Below, piece by piece: positions 18,918-28,745 of a DNA stretch of 64,000 nt. The translations under genes and the position numbers were made by a program. The first letter of the stretch is position 1, and every line of letters begins with the position of its first letter. Source of the DNA: Alkalihalophilus pseudofirmus (GTDB lineage Bacteria; Bacillota; Bacilli; Bacillales; Bacillaceae_D). The stretch is taken from contig NZ_CP117835.1 in the NCBI RefSeq assembly GCF_029094545.1, positions 3,886,001-3,950,000 on the forward strand, given 5' to 3'. The notes under the pieces are model-generated. The model was given only the letters and a program-made list of their open reading frames with translations. It did not search any database and had not been told where the DNA came from.

Positions 18918-20588
18918 TTACATCTTTTCTGGTGCTGACACGCCTACAAGTGATAGAGCGTTTTGAATCGTAATTTGTGTTGCTTTCATTAAAGCAAGAC
19001 GTGCCTTACTCTTATCTTGATCTTCTGCATCAATTACACGCTCTGCATTGTAGAAGCTGTGAAGTGCAGATGCTAAGTCATGTGCATAATTTGTGATACG
19101 GTGCGGCATTTTCTTTTCTGCAGCTTCTGCAACAACTGCCGGGAAATCACCGATTGCTTTTAGAAGATCGTATTCTTTTTCAGTCGATACTGCTGAAAGG
19201 TCCGTATTCTCATCATACGCCAGGCCAAGCTCTTCGCCTTGACGAAGCATGCTGCATACACGAGCGTGAGCATATTGCACATAGAATACTGGGTTCTCAT
19301 TTGATTTAGATACAGCAAGGTCCATATCAAAATCAAGCTGAGAATCTGCACTACGCATTGCAAAGAAGTAACGAACCGCATCAATGCCTACTTCCTCCAT
19401 TAGATCACGAAGGGTTACAGCCTTACCTGTACGCTTACTCATCTTCACTTTCTCTCCGCCTTGATACAAGCTCACCATTTGAATGATCTGCACTTCAAAC
19501 TGCTCAGGAGAATATCCAAGCGCTTGGATTGCCGCTCTCATACGAGGGATGTAGCCGTGATGGTCCGCGCCCCAAATGTTAATCAGCTTATCAAAGCCGC
19601 GCTGCATTTTATCCTGGTGATACGCAATATCAGGAGTTAAATATGTGTATGTGCCGTCATTTTTGATTAATACACGATCTTTATCATCGCCGTATGTTGT
19701 TGTACGGAACCAAGTTGCCCCGTCCTGCTCATAGGTCTCCCCTTTTTCATCAAGCGTTTCAAGTACTTCAATGACTTTATTTGACTCATAAAGACTTGTT
19801 TCAGAGAACCAGTGATCAAATTCAACACGGAACTCTCTTAAATCTGATTTGATTTTATCAAGCTCTTTTTGCAAGCCGTATTGACGGAAAAATTCACGAC
19901 GCTCAGATTCTGAGACGTTTACATATTTGTCGCCATGCTCTTCAGCAAGTGCTTTACCGAACTCGACAATATCTTGCCCGCGGTACCCTTCCTCAGGCAT
20001 CTCTTTATCTTGACCTAAAGCTTGGAAATAGCGAGCTTCCAGTGACAGCGCAAGGTTATTAATTTGATTTCCAGCATCATTAATATAGTATTCACGCTCT
20101 ACATCATAGCCAGCTTTGCTTAACACGTTACACAACGCATCACCAACTGCCGCACCGCGCGCATGGCCTAAGTGCAGGCTTCCTGTTGGATTTGCTGAAA
20201 CGAACTCGACCTGGATCTTCTCACCATTGCCAACATTCGTTTCACCGTATGCTTCTTTTGCAGATAAAACAGCTGGAACAATCTCACGAAGGTAGCTTTT
20301 GTTCATGAAAAAGTTAATGAACCCTGGTCCTGCAATATCTATTTTTTCAATTGATGCTTTTTCTTTATCAAGCTGAGACGTGAGCTCTTCTGCAATTTGA
20401 CGCGGCGCTTTCTTTGCCACACGCGCTAGCTGCATCGCCATATTTGTTGCATAATCTCCGTGCGCTTTATCTTTTGGAGCTTCAAGAACTACTTCAGGAA
20501 GCACATCTTCTGTTGCAAGCCCTGCTGAAATCACGGCTGCTTTTATTTCTTCTTTTAACTTTTGCTTCATTTGTTCAACACTGTTCAT
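18918..20588 (-). CDS. argS: arginyl-tRNA synthetase
   Basis: Class I synthetase that charges tRNA-Arg. N-terminal Add-1 domain (residues 1-110), then the HIGH-type motif in [35 protein letters not shown], a full KMSKRTG loop ([15 protein letters not shown]) and the anticodon-binding domain near the end ([18 protein letters not shown]). Length 556 aa is typical. ATG at 20588 follows AGAGGAGG by 11 nt and comes 3 nt after the ywiB stop, so it is coupled to ywiB as in B. subtilis. No T-box leader is visible. Confidence 0.97.
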   Translation of the reverse strand: MNSVEQMKQKLKEEIKAAVISAGLATEDVLPEVVLEAPKDKAHGDYATNMAMQLARVAKKAPRQIAEELTSQLDKEKASIEKIDIAGPGFINFFMNKSYLREIVPAVLSAKEAYGETNVGNGEKIQVEFVSANPTGSLHLGHARGAAVGDALCNVLSKAGYDVEREYYINDAGNQINNLALSLEARYFQALGQDKEMPEEGYRGQDIVEFGKALAEEHGDKYVNVSESERREFFRQYGLQKELDKIKSDLREFRVEFDHWFSETSLYESNKVIEVLETLDEKGETYEQDGATWFRTTTYGDDKDRVLIKNDGTYTYLTPDIAYHQDKMQRGFDKLINIWGADHHGYIPRMRAAIQALGYSPEQFEVQIIQMVSLYQGGEKVKMSKRTGKAVTLRDLMEEVGIDAVRYFFAMRSADSQLDFDMDLAVSKSNENPVFYVQYAHARVCSMLRQGEELGLAYDENTDLSAVSTEKEYDLLKAIGDFPAVVAEAAEKKMPHRITNYAHDLASALHSFYNAERVIDAEDQDKSKARLALMKATQITIQNALSLVGVSAPEKM

Positions 20589-20591
20589 CTT

Positions 20592-21029
20592 TTAATGATC
20601 CTCCTCTAATGTCAATCGTACTTCATGCTGCCCTGCATCTTGTCCCTGTAATAAAAATCGGTACTTGATGTGGATCTTACCGCGCTGTTTCCGCGTCGGC
20701 CATGTCACTAGTACTTTATCTGTCACTGCCTTCGTTTCCCACGACGCATCTGGTGTTACATACCGGCCAAGTGATTCCTCGCCTGATATAAACGCTTGAC
20801 GCATCAGCACAGTCCCTTGCCTGATCAGCATCAGCTCACGTCCATCCCATTTCATCGTCGTCTGAACAGATTCTGTTTCTGTTAATGCCTCTTCAAAACG
20901 CAGATAATCTTGATTCCCTTTATGATACAGCTCACCTCGTGTGGTGAACTCATAGGAATCAGTATGATCATCATGCTGAATTTTATTGTGGAAGATCATC
21001 TTTACCGTTCTCTTCGTTGGTTTATTCAT
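20592..21029 (-). CDS. ywiB: DUF1934 (YwiB-family) protein
   Basis: A 145-aa protein with alternating beta strands, expected to form a small calycin-like barrel. DSYEFTTRGELYHKGNQDYL, TTMKWDGRELMLIRQGTVLM and KIHIKYRFLLQGQDAGQHEV fit the family that lies directly upstream of argS in Bacillus. The stop codon is 3 nt before the argS start. Molecular function is not known. Confidence 0.88.
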   Translation of the reverse strand: MNKPTKRTVKMIFHNKIQHDDHTDSYEFTTRGELYHKGNQDYLRFEEALTETESVQTTMKWDGRELMLIRQGTVLMRQAFISGEESLGRYVTPDASWETKAVTDKVLVTWPTRKQRGKIHIKYRFLLQGQDAGQHEVRLTLEEDH

Positions 21030-21108
21030 TCAGTCGCACACCTTTCTACAAGTGCGGGGTTTAGACAAGTCTAAACAACCATTCTTCTATTGTTCAAGTT
21101 TAGCGATT

Positions 21109-21657
21109 TTAAGGCTTCGTTGCAAGGCTCTGTTCTGTGTCGATTTTTGCTGGCGATTGTATTCGTCTTAATATCATGAAAAACACATATGTAAGAAGTG
21201 ATCCAAGCACAAACCCCACAAGAACATCAGCAGGATAATGATGACCGACAAAAACACGAGATAGTAGAACAACTCCCCCAAATGCTAATGCAGCATAGCG
21301 CCAAGCCTTCACTGTGATAAGCCAAATAGCCGCAACAAAAATCCCTGCAATTAATGCTTGATTGCTAGGAAACGATGGTGATGCGCCTCTTTCAATCAAA
21401 AGATGTACATCACTACTTGCTATAAATGGGCGAGGCCGATCAATTATTATCTTAAGCACTCGATTCATTCCTAGACCAGCTAAAACGGCGATCGTAAATA
21501 ATAAGGCATACCTTCGTGTTTTCTTCTTTAACCAAAACGACAATATAATCCCTATCATTAGATAGATACCATATGATGAGATAAACATCATGACAGCATC
21601 TGCTATAGACGACTTTTTCGCCAGCCCATTTACTGCTTCAAACCATACTACATCCAT
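21109..21657 (-). CDS. PAP2-family membrane phosphatase
   Basis: A 182-aa integral membrane protein of the PAP2/undecaprenyl-pyrophosphatase type, with about six helices. Motif 1 is KIIIDRPRPF, motif 2 PSFPSNQALIAG and motif 3 SRVFVGHHYPAD. In active relatives motif 2 usually ends in His (SFPSDH/PSGH); here that position is Gln, so a proton-donor residue may be missing. The start at 21657 follows GAGGTGG; a longer start at 21681 has a poor ribosome site. Likely substrates are lipid pyrophosphates; activity is uncertain because of the motif change. Confidence 0.85.
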   Translation of the reverse strand: MDVVWFEAVNGLAKKSSIADAVMMFISSYGIYLMIGIILSFWLKKKTRRYALLFTIAVLAGLGMNRVLKIIIDRPRPFIASSDVHLLIERGASPSFPSNQALIAGIFVAAIWLITVKAWRYAALAFGGVVLLSRVFVGHHYPADVLVGFVLGSLLTYVFFMILRRIQSPAKIDTEQSLATKP

Positions 21658-21789
21658 TTTCCCACCTCTATCCTTTGTCATGAACTACCTATGCAAAGAA
21701 ACGAAAAAGATGAGCGGCCATCTTAGTCGCTCATCTTGATGTGTATTATTAAATACGTAAATCTTGCCAGAACACTCGCTTACGCTTTT

Positions 21790-22665
21790 CTATCTATCTG
21801 CCCAGCCTAGGATGATCTCTCTGATCATTTTGCTTGCTGTGATTTGTGTTTGTTCGGTTGGGTCATACGCCGGAGCTACTTCTACCAGGTCAGCACCGAT
21901 AATGTTGATGTTTGATTCGGCAATCGCCATAATCGCATCGAGCAGCTCTTTTGATGTGATACCGCCAGCTTCTGCTGTTCCTGTTCCTGGTGCGCATGAC
22001 GGGTCAAGAACATCGATATCGATCGTTACATATACATTGCGACCGGCAAGGGTTGGGAGAACTTTCTTTATCGGCTCTGCTACTTCGAATTTAGACATAT
22101 GCATGCCTGATTCTTTCGCAAACTGGAACTCCTCACGCATCCCTGAACGAATTCCAAATGAATAGACGTTCTCTGGGCCAATCAACCCGCATGCTTTACG
22201 GATTGGCGTCGAGTGTGAAAGCACCTCGCCTTCATACTCTTCACGCAAGTCAGCATGAGCATCAATATGGATGATCGCCATGTTGTCGTATTTCTTGTTC
22301 ATTGACTTGAAAATCGGCCAAGATAAAAGATGCTCTCCACCAAGCCCGATTGGAAACTTACCATCAGCTAACAGCTTATCGACATACTCTTCTACCATAT
22401 CTAGGCTGCGTGCGGCATTACCGAATGGAAGAGGGATGTCTCCCGCATCAAAGTAGTTTACTTCTTCTAAATGCTTGTCCATATACGGGCTGTACTCTTC
22501 AAGGCCAAGAGATGCTTCGCGGATACGGTTTGGACCAAAACGAGAACCCGGACGAAATGATACTGTCCAGTCCATCGGCATACCGTAAATTACCGCTTTT
22601 GCATCCTCATAGCTCGGGTTGCTCATTATAAATACTTTGCCTGAATAAGCTTCATCAAATCGCAT
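21790..22665 (-). CDS. speB: agmatinase
   Basis: Mn-dependent ureohydrolase that splits agmatine to putrescine and urea in polyamine synthesis. Metal-binding motifs: GGEHLLSWP, HIDAHADLREEYEG and TIDIDVLDPSCAPGTGTAEA. Length 291 aa is standard. ATG at 22665 follows TAAGGAGGAA. It lies 12 nt downstream of speE, the same speE-speB operon as in B. subtilis. Confidence 0.97.
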   Translation of the reverse strand: MRFDEAYSGKVFIMSNPSYEDAKAVIYGMPMDWTVSFRPGSRFGPNRIREASLGLEEYSPYMDKHLEEVNYFDAGDIPLPFGNAARSLDMVEEYVDKLLADGKFPIGLGGEHLLSWPIFKSMNKKYDNMAIIHIDAHADLREEYEGEVLSHSTPIRKACGLIGPENVYSFGIRSGMREEFQFAKESGMHMSKFEVAEPIKKVLPTLAGRNVYVTIDIDVLDPSCAPGTGTAEAGGITSKELLDAIMAIAESNINIIGADLVEVAPAYDPTEQTQITASKMIREIILGWADR

Positions 22666-22677
22666 CGAAATTCCTCC

Positions 22678-23505
22678 TTATTTCACAAGATCGCTAACAA
22701 ATTTCGGAAGTGCAAAAGAAGCTTTGTGAAGGTCTTTTGTGTAGTACTTTGTTTCGATCTCATGGAAACGCTCGTCCGCTACTTCTAGAGGATCGTGCTT
22801 TTTAGAACCGATTGTGAATGTCCAAAGGCCGCTTGGGTATGTTGGAATATTCGCAGTGTATAGACGCGTGATCGGGAAGATCTCACGCACGTCACGCTGC
22901 ACTTGAGTAATAAGGTCTTTATGGAACCAAGGGTTATCTGTCTGTGCAACGAAAATACCGTCTTCTTTCAGCGCACGAGAAATTCCTTCGTAGAATCCTT
23001 TTTCAAATAATTTTACAGCTGGTCCTACAGGCTCTGTTGAGTCAACCATAATGACATCATACTCATTTTCAGCTTTAGCAATATGCATGAAGCCGTCGTC
23101 TACTTGAACATCCACGCGTGCATCATCAAGAGCACCTGCAATAGATGGTAAATATTTTTTTGAGTACTCGATTACTTTTCCGTCGATTTCGACAAGTGTC
23201 GCACGCTCTACAGATGGGTGCTTTAATACTTCACGGATTACCCCGCCGTCTCCTCCGCCTACAACAAGAACATGCTTAGGATCAGGGTGTGTGAATAATG
23301 GCACGTGAGCAACCATTTCGTGGTAAACGAATTCATCTTTCTCTGTTGTCATAACCATGCCGTCAAGAACAAGCATGTTGCCGAACTCTTCTGTTTCAAC
23401 AACGTCTAATTGTTGAAAATCTGTCTTTTCGCTATGTAGCGTACGTTTAATTTTTGCTGTAATACCAAAACGCTCTGTTTGTTTTTCTGTGAACCATAAT
23501 TCCAT
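22678..23505 (-). CDS. speE: spermidine synthase
   Basis: Transfers an aminopropyl group from decarboxylated SAM to putrescine. The motifs [32 protein letters not shown] and [20 protein letters not shown] are diagnostic. 275 aa, as expected. ATG at 23505 after GAGGTGAAG. First gene of the polyamine operon, divergent from pbpG. Confidence 0.97.
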   Translation of the reverse strand: MELWFTEKQTERFGITAKIKRTLHSEKTDFQQLDVVETEEFGNMLVLDGMVMTTEKDEFVYHEMVAHVPLFTHPDPKHVLVVGGGDGGVIREVLKHPSVERATLVEIDGKVIEYSKKYLPSIAGALDDARVDVQVDDGFMHIAKAENEYDVIMVDSTEPVGPAVKLFEKGFYEGISRALKEDGIFVAQTDNPWFHKDLITQVQRDVREIFPITRLYTANIPTYPSGLWTFTIGSKKHDPLEVADERFHEIETKYYTKDLHKASFALPKFVSDLVK

Positions 23506-23798
23506 TTCGCTTCACCTCATCTAATATATTTTACATCGTTTATATGACTGACATCTGTATCTATTTCACTCGTACCTTGTTTTAGATACACACAAACATG
23601 GAAGGCAGTAAATATCCTTCCACATGTTCCTTATTTTCATCATAACAGATGAAATTATATAGGAAACAATCAAAAAAGCAAGCAAAATTTCCCCCCCTCC
23701 TAACGCCTCATGTTTAAAACGATTTAAAAGAGCCGAAGATGGTAAAAAACGCACATTTGCGCGCTATTTTAAATCTGGATTTTAATGAGGTGACCGAG

Positions 23799-25916
23799 AT
23801 GGAAGTCATCATGAATAGAAGAAATAAAAGACGAAGAAGCCTGCTGCGTCTCTTTTTCAGACTCTTCCTTTTAGGGCTCGTACTGGCACTTGGCGGAGCA
23901 GTGGCGTTAATGTCTTATGCAAAAATGCAAGGGCCGCCTCCGCTAAGTGTAGCTCAAACAACAGAATATCTAGCTGTTGACGACCGTACAATTGGTGAAA
24001 GCCACCGAGGACAGAACCGTTACTTTGTTCCGTTTAACGAGATCTCACCGTATGTCGTTGATGCGACATTAGCGATTGAAGACCGGAAGTTTTACGACCA
24101 CCTTGGATTTGACCCGACAAGAATCGGCGGGGCGATTGTCGCAAATCTTCGTTCAGGCTCGCGCTCACAAGGAGCAAGTACGATTACTCAGCAGTACGCA
24201 CGTAATTTATATTTATCTCATGATAAAACATGGGTTAGAAAATGGAATGAACTGATTTACTCCCTTCGCCTTGAGATGAACTATGAAAAAGAACAAATTT
24301 TAGAAGGCTATCTTAATACGATTTATTACGGACACGGAGCGTACGGGATTGAAGCCGCTTCTCACTATTTTTTTTATAAAGATTCAAAAGATCTTACTTT
24401 AGCTGAAGCAAGTATGCTTGCAGGGATTCCAAAAGGACCAAGCTATTATTCGCCAAACTTTGATGAACCCCGCGCTAAGGCAAGGCAGGAACTTATTTTA
24501 GATGCGATGGTTGAAGTCGGCAGCGTGAGCCGTGCAGAAGCAGAAGAAGCAAAGGCTGAAGTACTTGATTACAAAAATAAAGAATTGGTAAGCGGGCTGC
24601 AGATCGGACCGTACTTCCAGGATATCGTTGAAGCACAGTTAATAGAAGAAGCTGGGATTGAACCTGCTAGAATTGAGGCTGGAGGATTAAAAGTGTATAC
24701 GACACTTGATGCCGACATGCAGGAAAAAGCGGAGAAATGGGTTGCACGTGAGATGCCGCCCGTTCCTGCCGCTGCCCAAAACAAGGCTCTGACTGATGCT
24801 GAGAGGGCAACAATGATCTTGCAAACCTCTCTTGTGGCAATTGATCCTCGGAACGGTGATGTGCGAGCGTTAGTAGGAGGACGAGATTATTCTGAGAGTC
24901 CTTATAATCGTGCTACGCATGCTCACCGTCAGGCTGGTTCGACATTTAAGCCATTTCTCTACTATGCAGCACTTGAGAACGGTTCGACACCTGCATCAAC
25001 ATTATTAAGTGAACCAACGCAGTTTCAAATTGATGAAGGACGCGCGATTTACTCTCCTAGTAATTTCGGCAATAACTACGCGAATGACTTCATTACACTA
25101 CTGCAGGCCATTGCCTTCTCTGATAACATTTATGCTGTAAAAAGTCTGCTTGTCCTCGGAACAGAGAAACTAATAGATGTTGCTGAACGTGTGGGCATTA
25201 TCAGTCCTCTGCCTGAGACAGCATCACTCGCCTTAGGTTCTGCCGATGTCACATTACTTGAAATGGTCAATGGCTACAGTCCATTTGCAAATGGAGGACA
25301 AAAGGTAAAGCCGCGCTTTATCCGCAAAGTTGTCGACTTAAATGGACGTGTGCTTTACGAGAGTGAGCCAGACAAAGAACAAGTGCTGGATCCTAAGCTT
25401 GCTTTTATTATGACCGATCTTATGACAGGCATGTTTGACCCAAGTTTAAACGCTCATGCAGGAGTCACAGGCGGGTCAGTAGCACATCTTGTTAACAGAC
25501 CAGTAGCTGGAAAAAGCGGATCTACTCCTCAGGACAGCTGGATGATCGGCTATACGCCGCAGCTTGTGACCGGCGTGTGGGTAGGATATGATAAAGCAAC
25601 ACCGATTGATCAGCGGACGGAAGGCCAAATTTCTAAAAAGATTTGGGCTAACTTTACAGAAGATGCGCTCAAAAACGAGTTGAAGCTGCCATTTCAAAAG
25701 CCTCGCGGGGTCGTGGCTGTTGAGATGAATCCGCAAAGCGGATACCTGGCAAGTGAAACATGTCCAAAAAGCCGAACGACGTATTTTATCGCTGGAACGG
25801 AACCTACGAAAACCTGCCCGGAGACAGCCAATGCGGATGGTACGGATATAATTGATGAAGAAGCACATGAAGAAGAACGTTTGATAGATAAATTTTTTAA
25901 ATGGTTTGGCCACTAA
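23799..25916 (+). CDS. pbpG: class A penicillin-binding protein (PBP 2D-like)
   Basis: Bifunctional peptidoglycan glycosyltransferase/transpeptidase anchored by one N-terminal helix after an Arg-rich cytoplasmic tail (MEVIMNRRNKRRRSLLRLF). GT51 domain: EDRKFYDHLGFDPTRIGGAI and QGASTITQQYARNL. Transpeptidase domain: active-site STFK, SDN, and KSGSTPQDSWMIGYTPQ. 705 aa. The start ATG at 23799 follows GAGGTGA; an in-frame ATG 4 codons later is possible, and the frame extends upstream without a site. In B. subtilis pbpG is divergent from speE and is made in the forespore; the same arrangement here supports a sporulation role. No convincing sigma-F site was seen. Confidence 0.93.
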   Translation: MEVIMNRRNKRRRSLLRLFFRLFLLGLVLALGGAVALMSYAKMQGPPPLSVAQTTEYLAVDDRTIGESHRGQNRYFVPFNEISPYVVDATLAIEDRKFYDHLGFDPTRIGGAIVANLRSGSRSQGASTITQQYARNLYLSHDKTWVRKWNELIYSLRLEMNYEKEQILEGYLNTIYYGHGAYGIEAASHYFFYKDSKDLTLAEASMLAGIPKGPSYYSPNFDEPRAKARQELILDAMVEVGSVSRAEAEEAKAEVLDYKNKELVSGLQIGPYFQDIVEAQLIEEAGIEPARIEAGGLKVYTTLDADMQEKAEKWVAREMPPVPAAAQNKALTDAERATMILQTSLVAIDPRNGDVRALVGGRDYSESPYNRATHAHRQAGSTFKPFLYYAALENGSTPASTLLSEPTQFQIDEGRAIYSPSNFGNNYANDFITLLQAIAFSDNIYAVKSLLVLGTEKLIDVAERVGIISPLPETASLALGSADVTLLEMVNGYSPFANGGQKVKPRFIRKVVDLNGRVLYESEPDKEQVLDPKLAFIMTDLMTGMFDPSLNAHAGVTGGSVAHLVNRPVAGKSGSTPQDSWMIGYTPQLVTGVWVGYDKATPIDQRTEGQISKKIWANFTEDALKNELKLPFQKPRGVVAVEMNPQSGYLASETCPKSRTTYFIAGTEPTKTCPETANADGTDIIDEEAHEEERLIDKFFKWFGH

Positions 25917-25950
25917 TATGTAACAACCATTAAAGATTTGGAATATGTAT

Positions 25951-26096
25951 GCCGCTACTGAAATATACTTCGCTTTTCGCAGGGAGCTGGTGAGCTTCCT
26001 CGGGCTTTGCCCTGTGGGATCTCACTCCTGCTCTAGTCCCTGCAGAAGTCTAAGTATATTTCATCCGCTAAGTTATTGCTTTGTGTGGTTATTAAG
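25951..26096 (+). repeat. palindromic dispersed repeat, family A, copy 2
   Basis: Closely similar to 31765-31915, and to 15003-15140 in reverse. It starts GCCGCTACTGAAATATACTT and ends near TATTTCATCCGCTAAG, with the same inner GGGCT..GCCC hairpin. The following 140 nt keep only scraps of the composite (for example a CTCATTCTCG stretch near 26190), so this copy is decayed. It fills the pbpG-nhaC gap with no gene. Confidence 0.78.
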
Positions 26097-26244
26097 CTGA
26101 GTGATGTAGTTATGGTTCAGTTCAATTAAAAACACAATAATTTTCTCCCACTTTTTCTAAGCTCACTGATTAAGGGATGGAGCTACTTAACCTCATTCTC
26201 GCTTCGTTGATTGAAGCGGAGGTTACAAGCTTCTATGCAAAACG

Positions 26245-26276
26245 AAAAAGCTTAGGGAGCGCTCCCTAAGCTTTTT
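26245..26276. terminator. bidirectional terminator downstream of nhaC
   Basis: AAAAAGCTTAGGGAGC and its exact complement make a perfect 32-bp palindrome with T-tracts on both strands. It lies 5 nt after the nhaC stop and can end transcription from either side. Confidence 0.9.
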
Positions 26277-26281
26277 TTTAT

Positions 26282-27718
26282 TTAGATTGCTTTTTGCTCA
26301 CTCTCTTGTTCAGCACGTTCCATTTGCAGAGCCTCTTCATCTGTCAAACGTGTAATTGTAAAGCCTGTCCACGCATAAATAATTGATAAAATCGGCACGA
26401 CAAAGTTCAATACGGCATAAGGAGCATATTCAAACGGATGAACTGCGAGCGTCGCAAAAATAAAGATCGCACACGTATTCCAAGGAACAAATACTGACGT
26501 TAAGGTCCCGCCGTCCTCTACTGCCCTTGATAGATTTTTCGGATGAAGCTTCTTCTCTTTAAAGCTTTGAACGTACATTCTACCTGGAAGAACGACTGAA
26601 ATATACTGCTCAGCTGTCGTTACATTTGTAAAGAAAGCAGAAGAAACAGCCGTTGTCAGCAGTCCTTTTGATGTCTTAGCAAGCTTTAGAATTTGATCAA
26701 CCATCGCTTTTAACATACCTGTATTCTCAAGCACCCCGCCAAAGGTCATCGCAACGATCGTAAGCGAGACGGTATACATCATCGCTTCAATGCCGCCGCG
26801 GTTGAACAAGCTGTCAATCATCTCATTACCTGATGCAATGCTAAAGCCGTCATTTAATGTATTAACAGCATCCCCAATTGAACCGCCTTGAATCAAAATA
26901 TGAGAAAGAAATCCTAACATAACCCCGACTGTGAGCGCTGGCAAGGCCGGCACTTTCCTAGCAACAAGGAAAATAACAGCTGCAGGCACAAGTAACAGCC
27001 AAGGCGTAATTACAAAATTAGCCTGAAGGCTTGTCATCACCTCTGCCACATTACTATCAATCACACCAGAGCCAGAAAATTGTCGTCCTAAATACCAATA
27101 AACTACTAAAGCAATGACAAGTCCGGGAATGGTTGTAGCAAGCATGTGCTTAATATGTTCAAATAAATCAACACCAACAACCCCTGCTGCAAGGTTGGTT
27201 GAGTCAGATAACGGAGACATCTTGTCACCAAAGTATGCACCGGATATAATCGCTCCTGCAATCATCGGCGCAGGGATTCCCATGCTGATGCCAATTCCCA
27301 TACCAGCAACCCCGATCGTTCCCATCGTTGACCATGAGCTTCCAATTGCTAAAGCAACAATGGCTGAGATAATCGTCATGGTCATTAAAAACACTTCTGG
27401 TGAAATGAGCATTAAGCCGTAATACACCATCGTCGCAATAATCCCGCCGCCAATCCATGCTCCAATAATGACACCAACAATAATGATGATGACGACAGCC
27501 GGCAGGGCAAGACGAATCCCTTTATAAATACTTGCTTCAACTTCTTTCCATGTAAAGCCCGCCCGCCACGCTATGAAAGCGGATACAACAGTCCCTAGAA
27601 TAAGCGGAATATGCGGTGCTCCTTCAAATACAACAATTGTAAAACTCATTGCAGTGATCATGATTATTAGCGGTATAACAGCCAAGCCAAACGAAATCGG
27701 TTTTCTCTCTTTTTCCAT
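26282..27718 (-). CDS. nhaC: Na+/H+ antiporter NhaC
   Basis: A 478-aa secondary transporter of the NhaC family with about 11-12 helices, exchanging cytoplasmic Na+ for external H+. Visible family stretches: SSWSTMGTIGVAGMGIGISM, SGAYFGDKMSPLSDSTNLAA and VTTAEQYISVVLPGRM. ATG at 27718 follows AGGGGGAG. Monocistronic with a strong terminator. In alkaliphiles such antiporters support sodium-cycle pH homeostasis; some relatives exchange malate/lactate (MleN), so the exact substrate is not certain. Confidence 0.9.
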   Translation of the reverse strand: MEKERKPISFGLAVIPLIIMITAMSFTIVVFEGAPHIPLILGTVVSAFIAWRAGFTWKEVEASIYKGIRLALPAVVIIIIVGVIIGAWIGGGIIATMVYYGLMLISPEVFLMTMTIISAIVALAIGSSWSTMGTIGVAGMGIGISMGIPAPMIAGAIISGAYFGDKMSPLSDSTNLAAGVVGVDLFEHIKHMLATTIPGLVIALVVYWYLGRQFSGSGVIDSNVAEVMTSLQANFVITPWLLLVPAAVIFLVARKVPALPALTVGVMLGFLSHILIQGGSIGDAVNTLNDGFSIASGNEMIDSLFNRGGIEAMMYTVSLTIVAMTFGGVLENTGMLKAMVDQILKLAKTSKGLLTTAVSSAFFTNVTTAEQYISVVLPGRMYVQSFKEKKLHPKNLSRAVEDGGTLTSVFVPWNTCAIFIFATLAVHPFEYAPYAVLNFVVPILSIIYAWTGFTITRLTDEEALQMERAEQESEQKAI

Positions 27719-27868
27719 ATGTACTCCCCCTGCTTCTTCATATCATGCATAATCAATTGCTGTGCAGCCTTCACTATTTAGAATTATCAAACTATTACTT
27801 GCAAACTTCATGCCAAAGAAAAACATTAATCTATTAGGACTTTGATTAAATAAAAAGAGGAGTGAGGC

Positions 27869-27899
27869 AAAAAAAATTTTCTTTACGAAAATTTTTTTT
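27869..27899 (-). terminator. A/T-only palindromic terminator after the acetyltransferase
   Basis: AAAAAAAATTTTC / GAAAATTTTTTTT is a perfect 13-bp stem with a 5-nt loop, nearly all A:T, in the 250-nt gap between nhaC and the acetyltransferase. It is about 65 nt past the acetyltransferase stop on the minus strand. Thermal stability is low, so its efficiency is uncertain. Nothing else convincing is seen in the gap. Confidence 0.45.
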
Positions 27900-27965
27900 A
27901 CAAGCTTGTCAACTTCCCCTTTTCTACCAGCTTTTTTAATGTGCAAAAAATTGAGCTTTTTTGTT

Positions 27966-28682
27966 CTAGACTTGCCCCTTAGCAAAGGCTATTGATTGCC
28001 TGCCCCCTTGCTCAATTGATTCGACCAATTCAGTTCCGTAATTTCCTTCATTTAAGAGCCTGTTTTGTTCAACGATATCATCTAGCGGTACAATTTTCTT
28101 CGTATCGTTATCAACCATCATTTCAACTGATAGTTTCTTTAGCAAAATGTAGCGCAGATGACCTGCATACTTTTCTTTCAGTTTCACAATGCGCATCCCT
28201 TGTGCCAGCTTATCCTTTAAGCTCGGAATATTAAAAGGGTGAACCGTGCAGCAAACATACTCATACTCTGATGTACGTTCTGCCAACTCCCTCATCACTA
28301 AGGCTGCAAGGCGTTTTTGGAGACCATTGCCTCGGTAATCAGGGTGTACAATGGAGATTTCCTGATGAACAACTTTCCTTTGCTCACTAGGAGACAATCC
28401 TAGGTCCCTGCCTAGATTTTCTTCGTCATCTCCAGGAAACCATAATGCTCTAAAAGCTGTTAAGCTGCCTTTTACAAACACTCCAAGGATCAGACCATCC
28501 CCTCTCAAGATCGCTTTGAACTCCTCCTCACTTAGAGGCTGCAAATGTTCTTTATTCTCTAAAGTATCCAAAACAACTTGCTGAACTTCTAAGATGACAT
28601 TCAAGTCTTCCCTAGTTAACCTTCTAACTTGATAGGTTTCTTTTGTCTGATCCCTTCCATTCATTAGTTCGCCTTTATACAT
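27966..28682 (-). CDS. GNAT-family N-acetyltransferase
   Basis: A 238-aa acetyltransferase. The acetyl-CoA-binding motif is YRGNGLQKRLAALVMRELA (about residues 127-145), preceded by the strand EISIVHP. The C-terminal ~50 residues are an extra segment of unknown role. ATG at 28682 lies 8 nt after AGGGGAG; a start at 28742 would fall inside the rocG terminator. It follows glutamate dehydrogenase on the same strand but is separated by that terminator. Acceptor substrate unknown. Confidence 0.82.
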   Translation of the reverse strand: MYKGELMNGRDQTKETYQVRRLTREDLNVILEVQQVVLDTLENKEHLQPLSEEEFKAILRGDGLILGVFVKGSLTAFRALWFPGDDEENLGRDLGLSPSEQRKVVHQEISIVHPDYRGNGLQKRLAALVMRELAERTSEYEYVCCTVHPFNIPSLKDKLAQGMRIVKLKEKYAGHLRYILLKKLSVEMMVDNDTKKIVPLDDIVEQNRLLNEGNYGTELVESIEQGGRQSIAFAKGQV

Positions 28683-28707
28683 ACGAAATTCTCCCCTTAT
28701 GAAAATA

Positions 28708-28727
28708 AGCCAAGCGAACACTTGGCT
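28708..28727 (-). terminator. rocG terminator
   Basis: On the minus strand AGCCAAG / CTTGGCT form a 7-bp stem with a 6-nt loop, followed by TATTTTC, about 20 nt after the glutamate dehydrogenase stop. Confidence 0.7.
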
Positions 28728-28745
28728 CATTTTCTTTTTCATTTC

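Noticed and set aside
20589-21029. T-box leader in front of argS
   Set aside because: The argS start follows the ywiB stop by 3 nt, leaving no room for a T-box.
27743-27985. 80-codon reverse frame between nhaC and the acetyltransferase
   Set aside because: It overlaps the acetyltransferase 3' end, has biased low-complexity composition and lacks a ribosome site.
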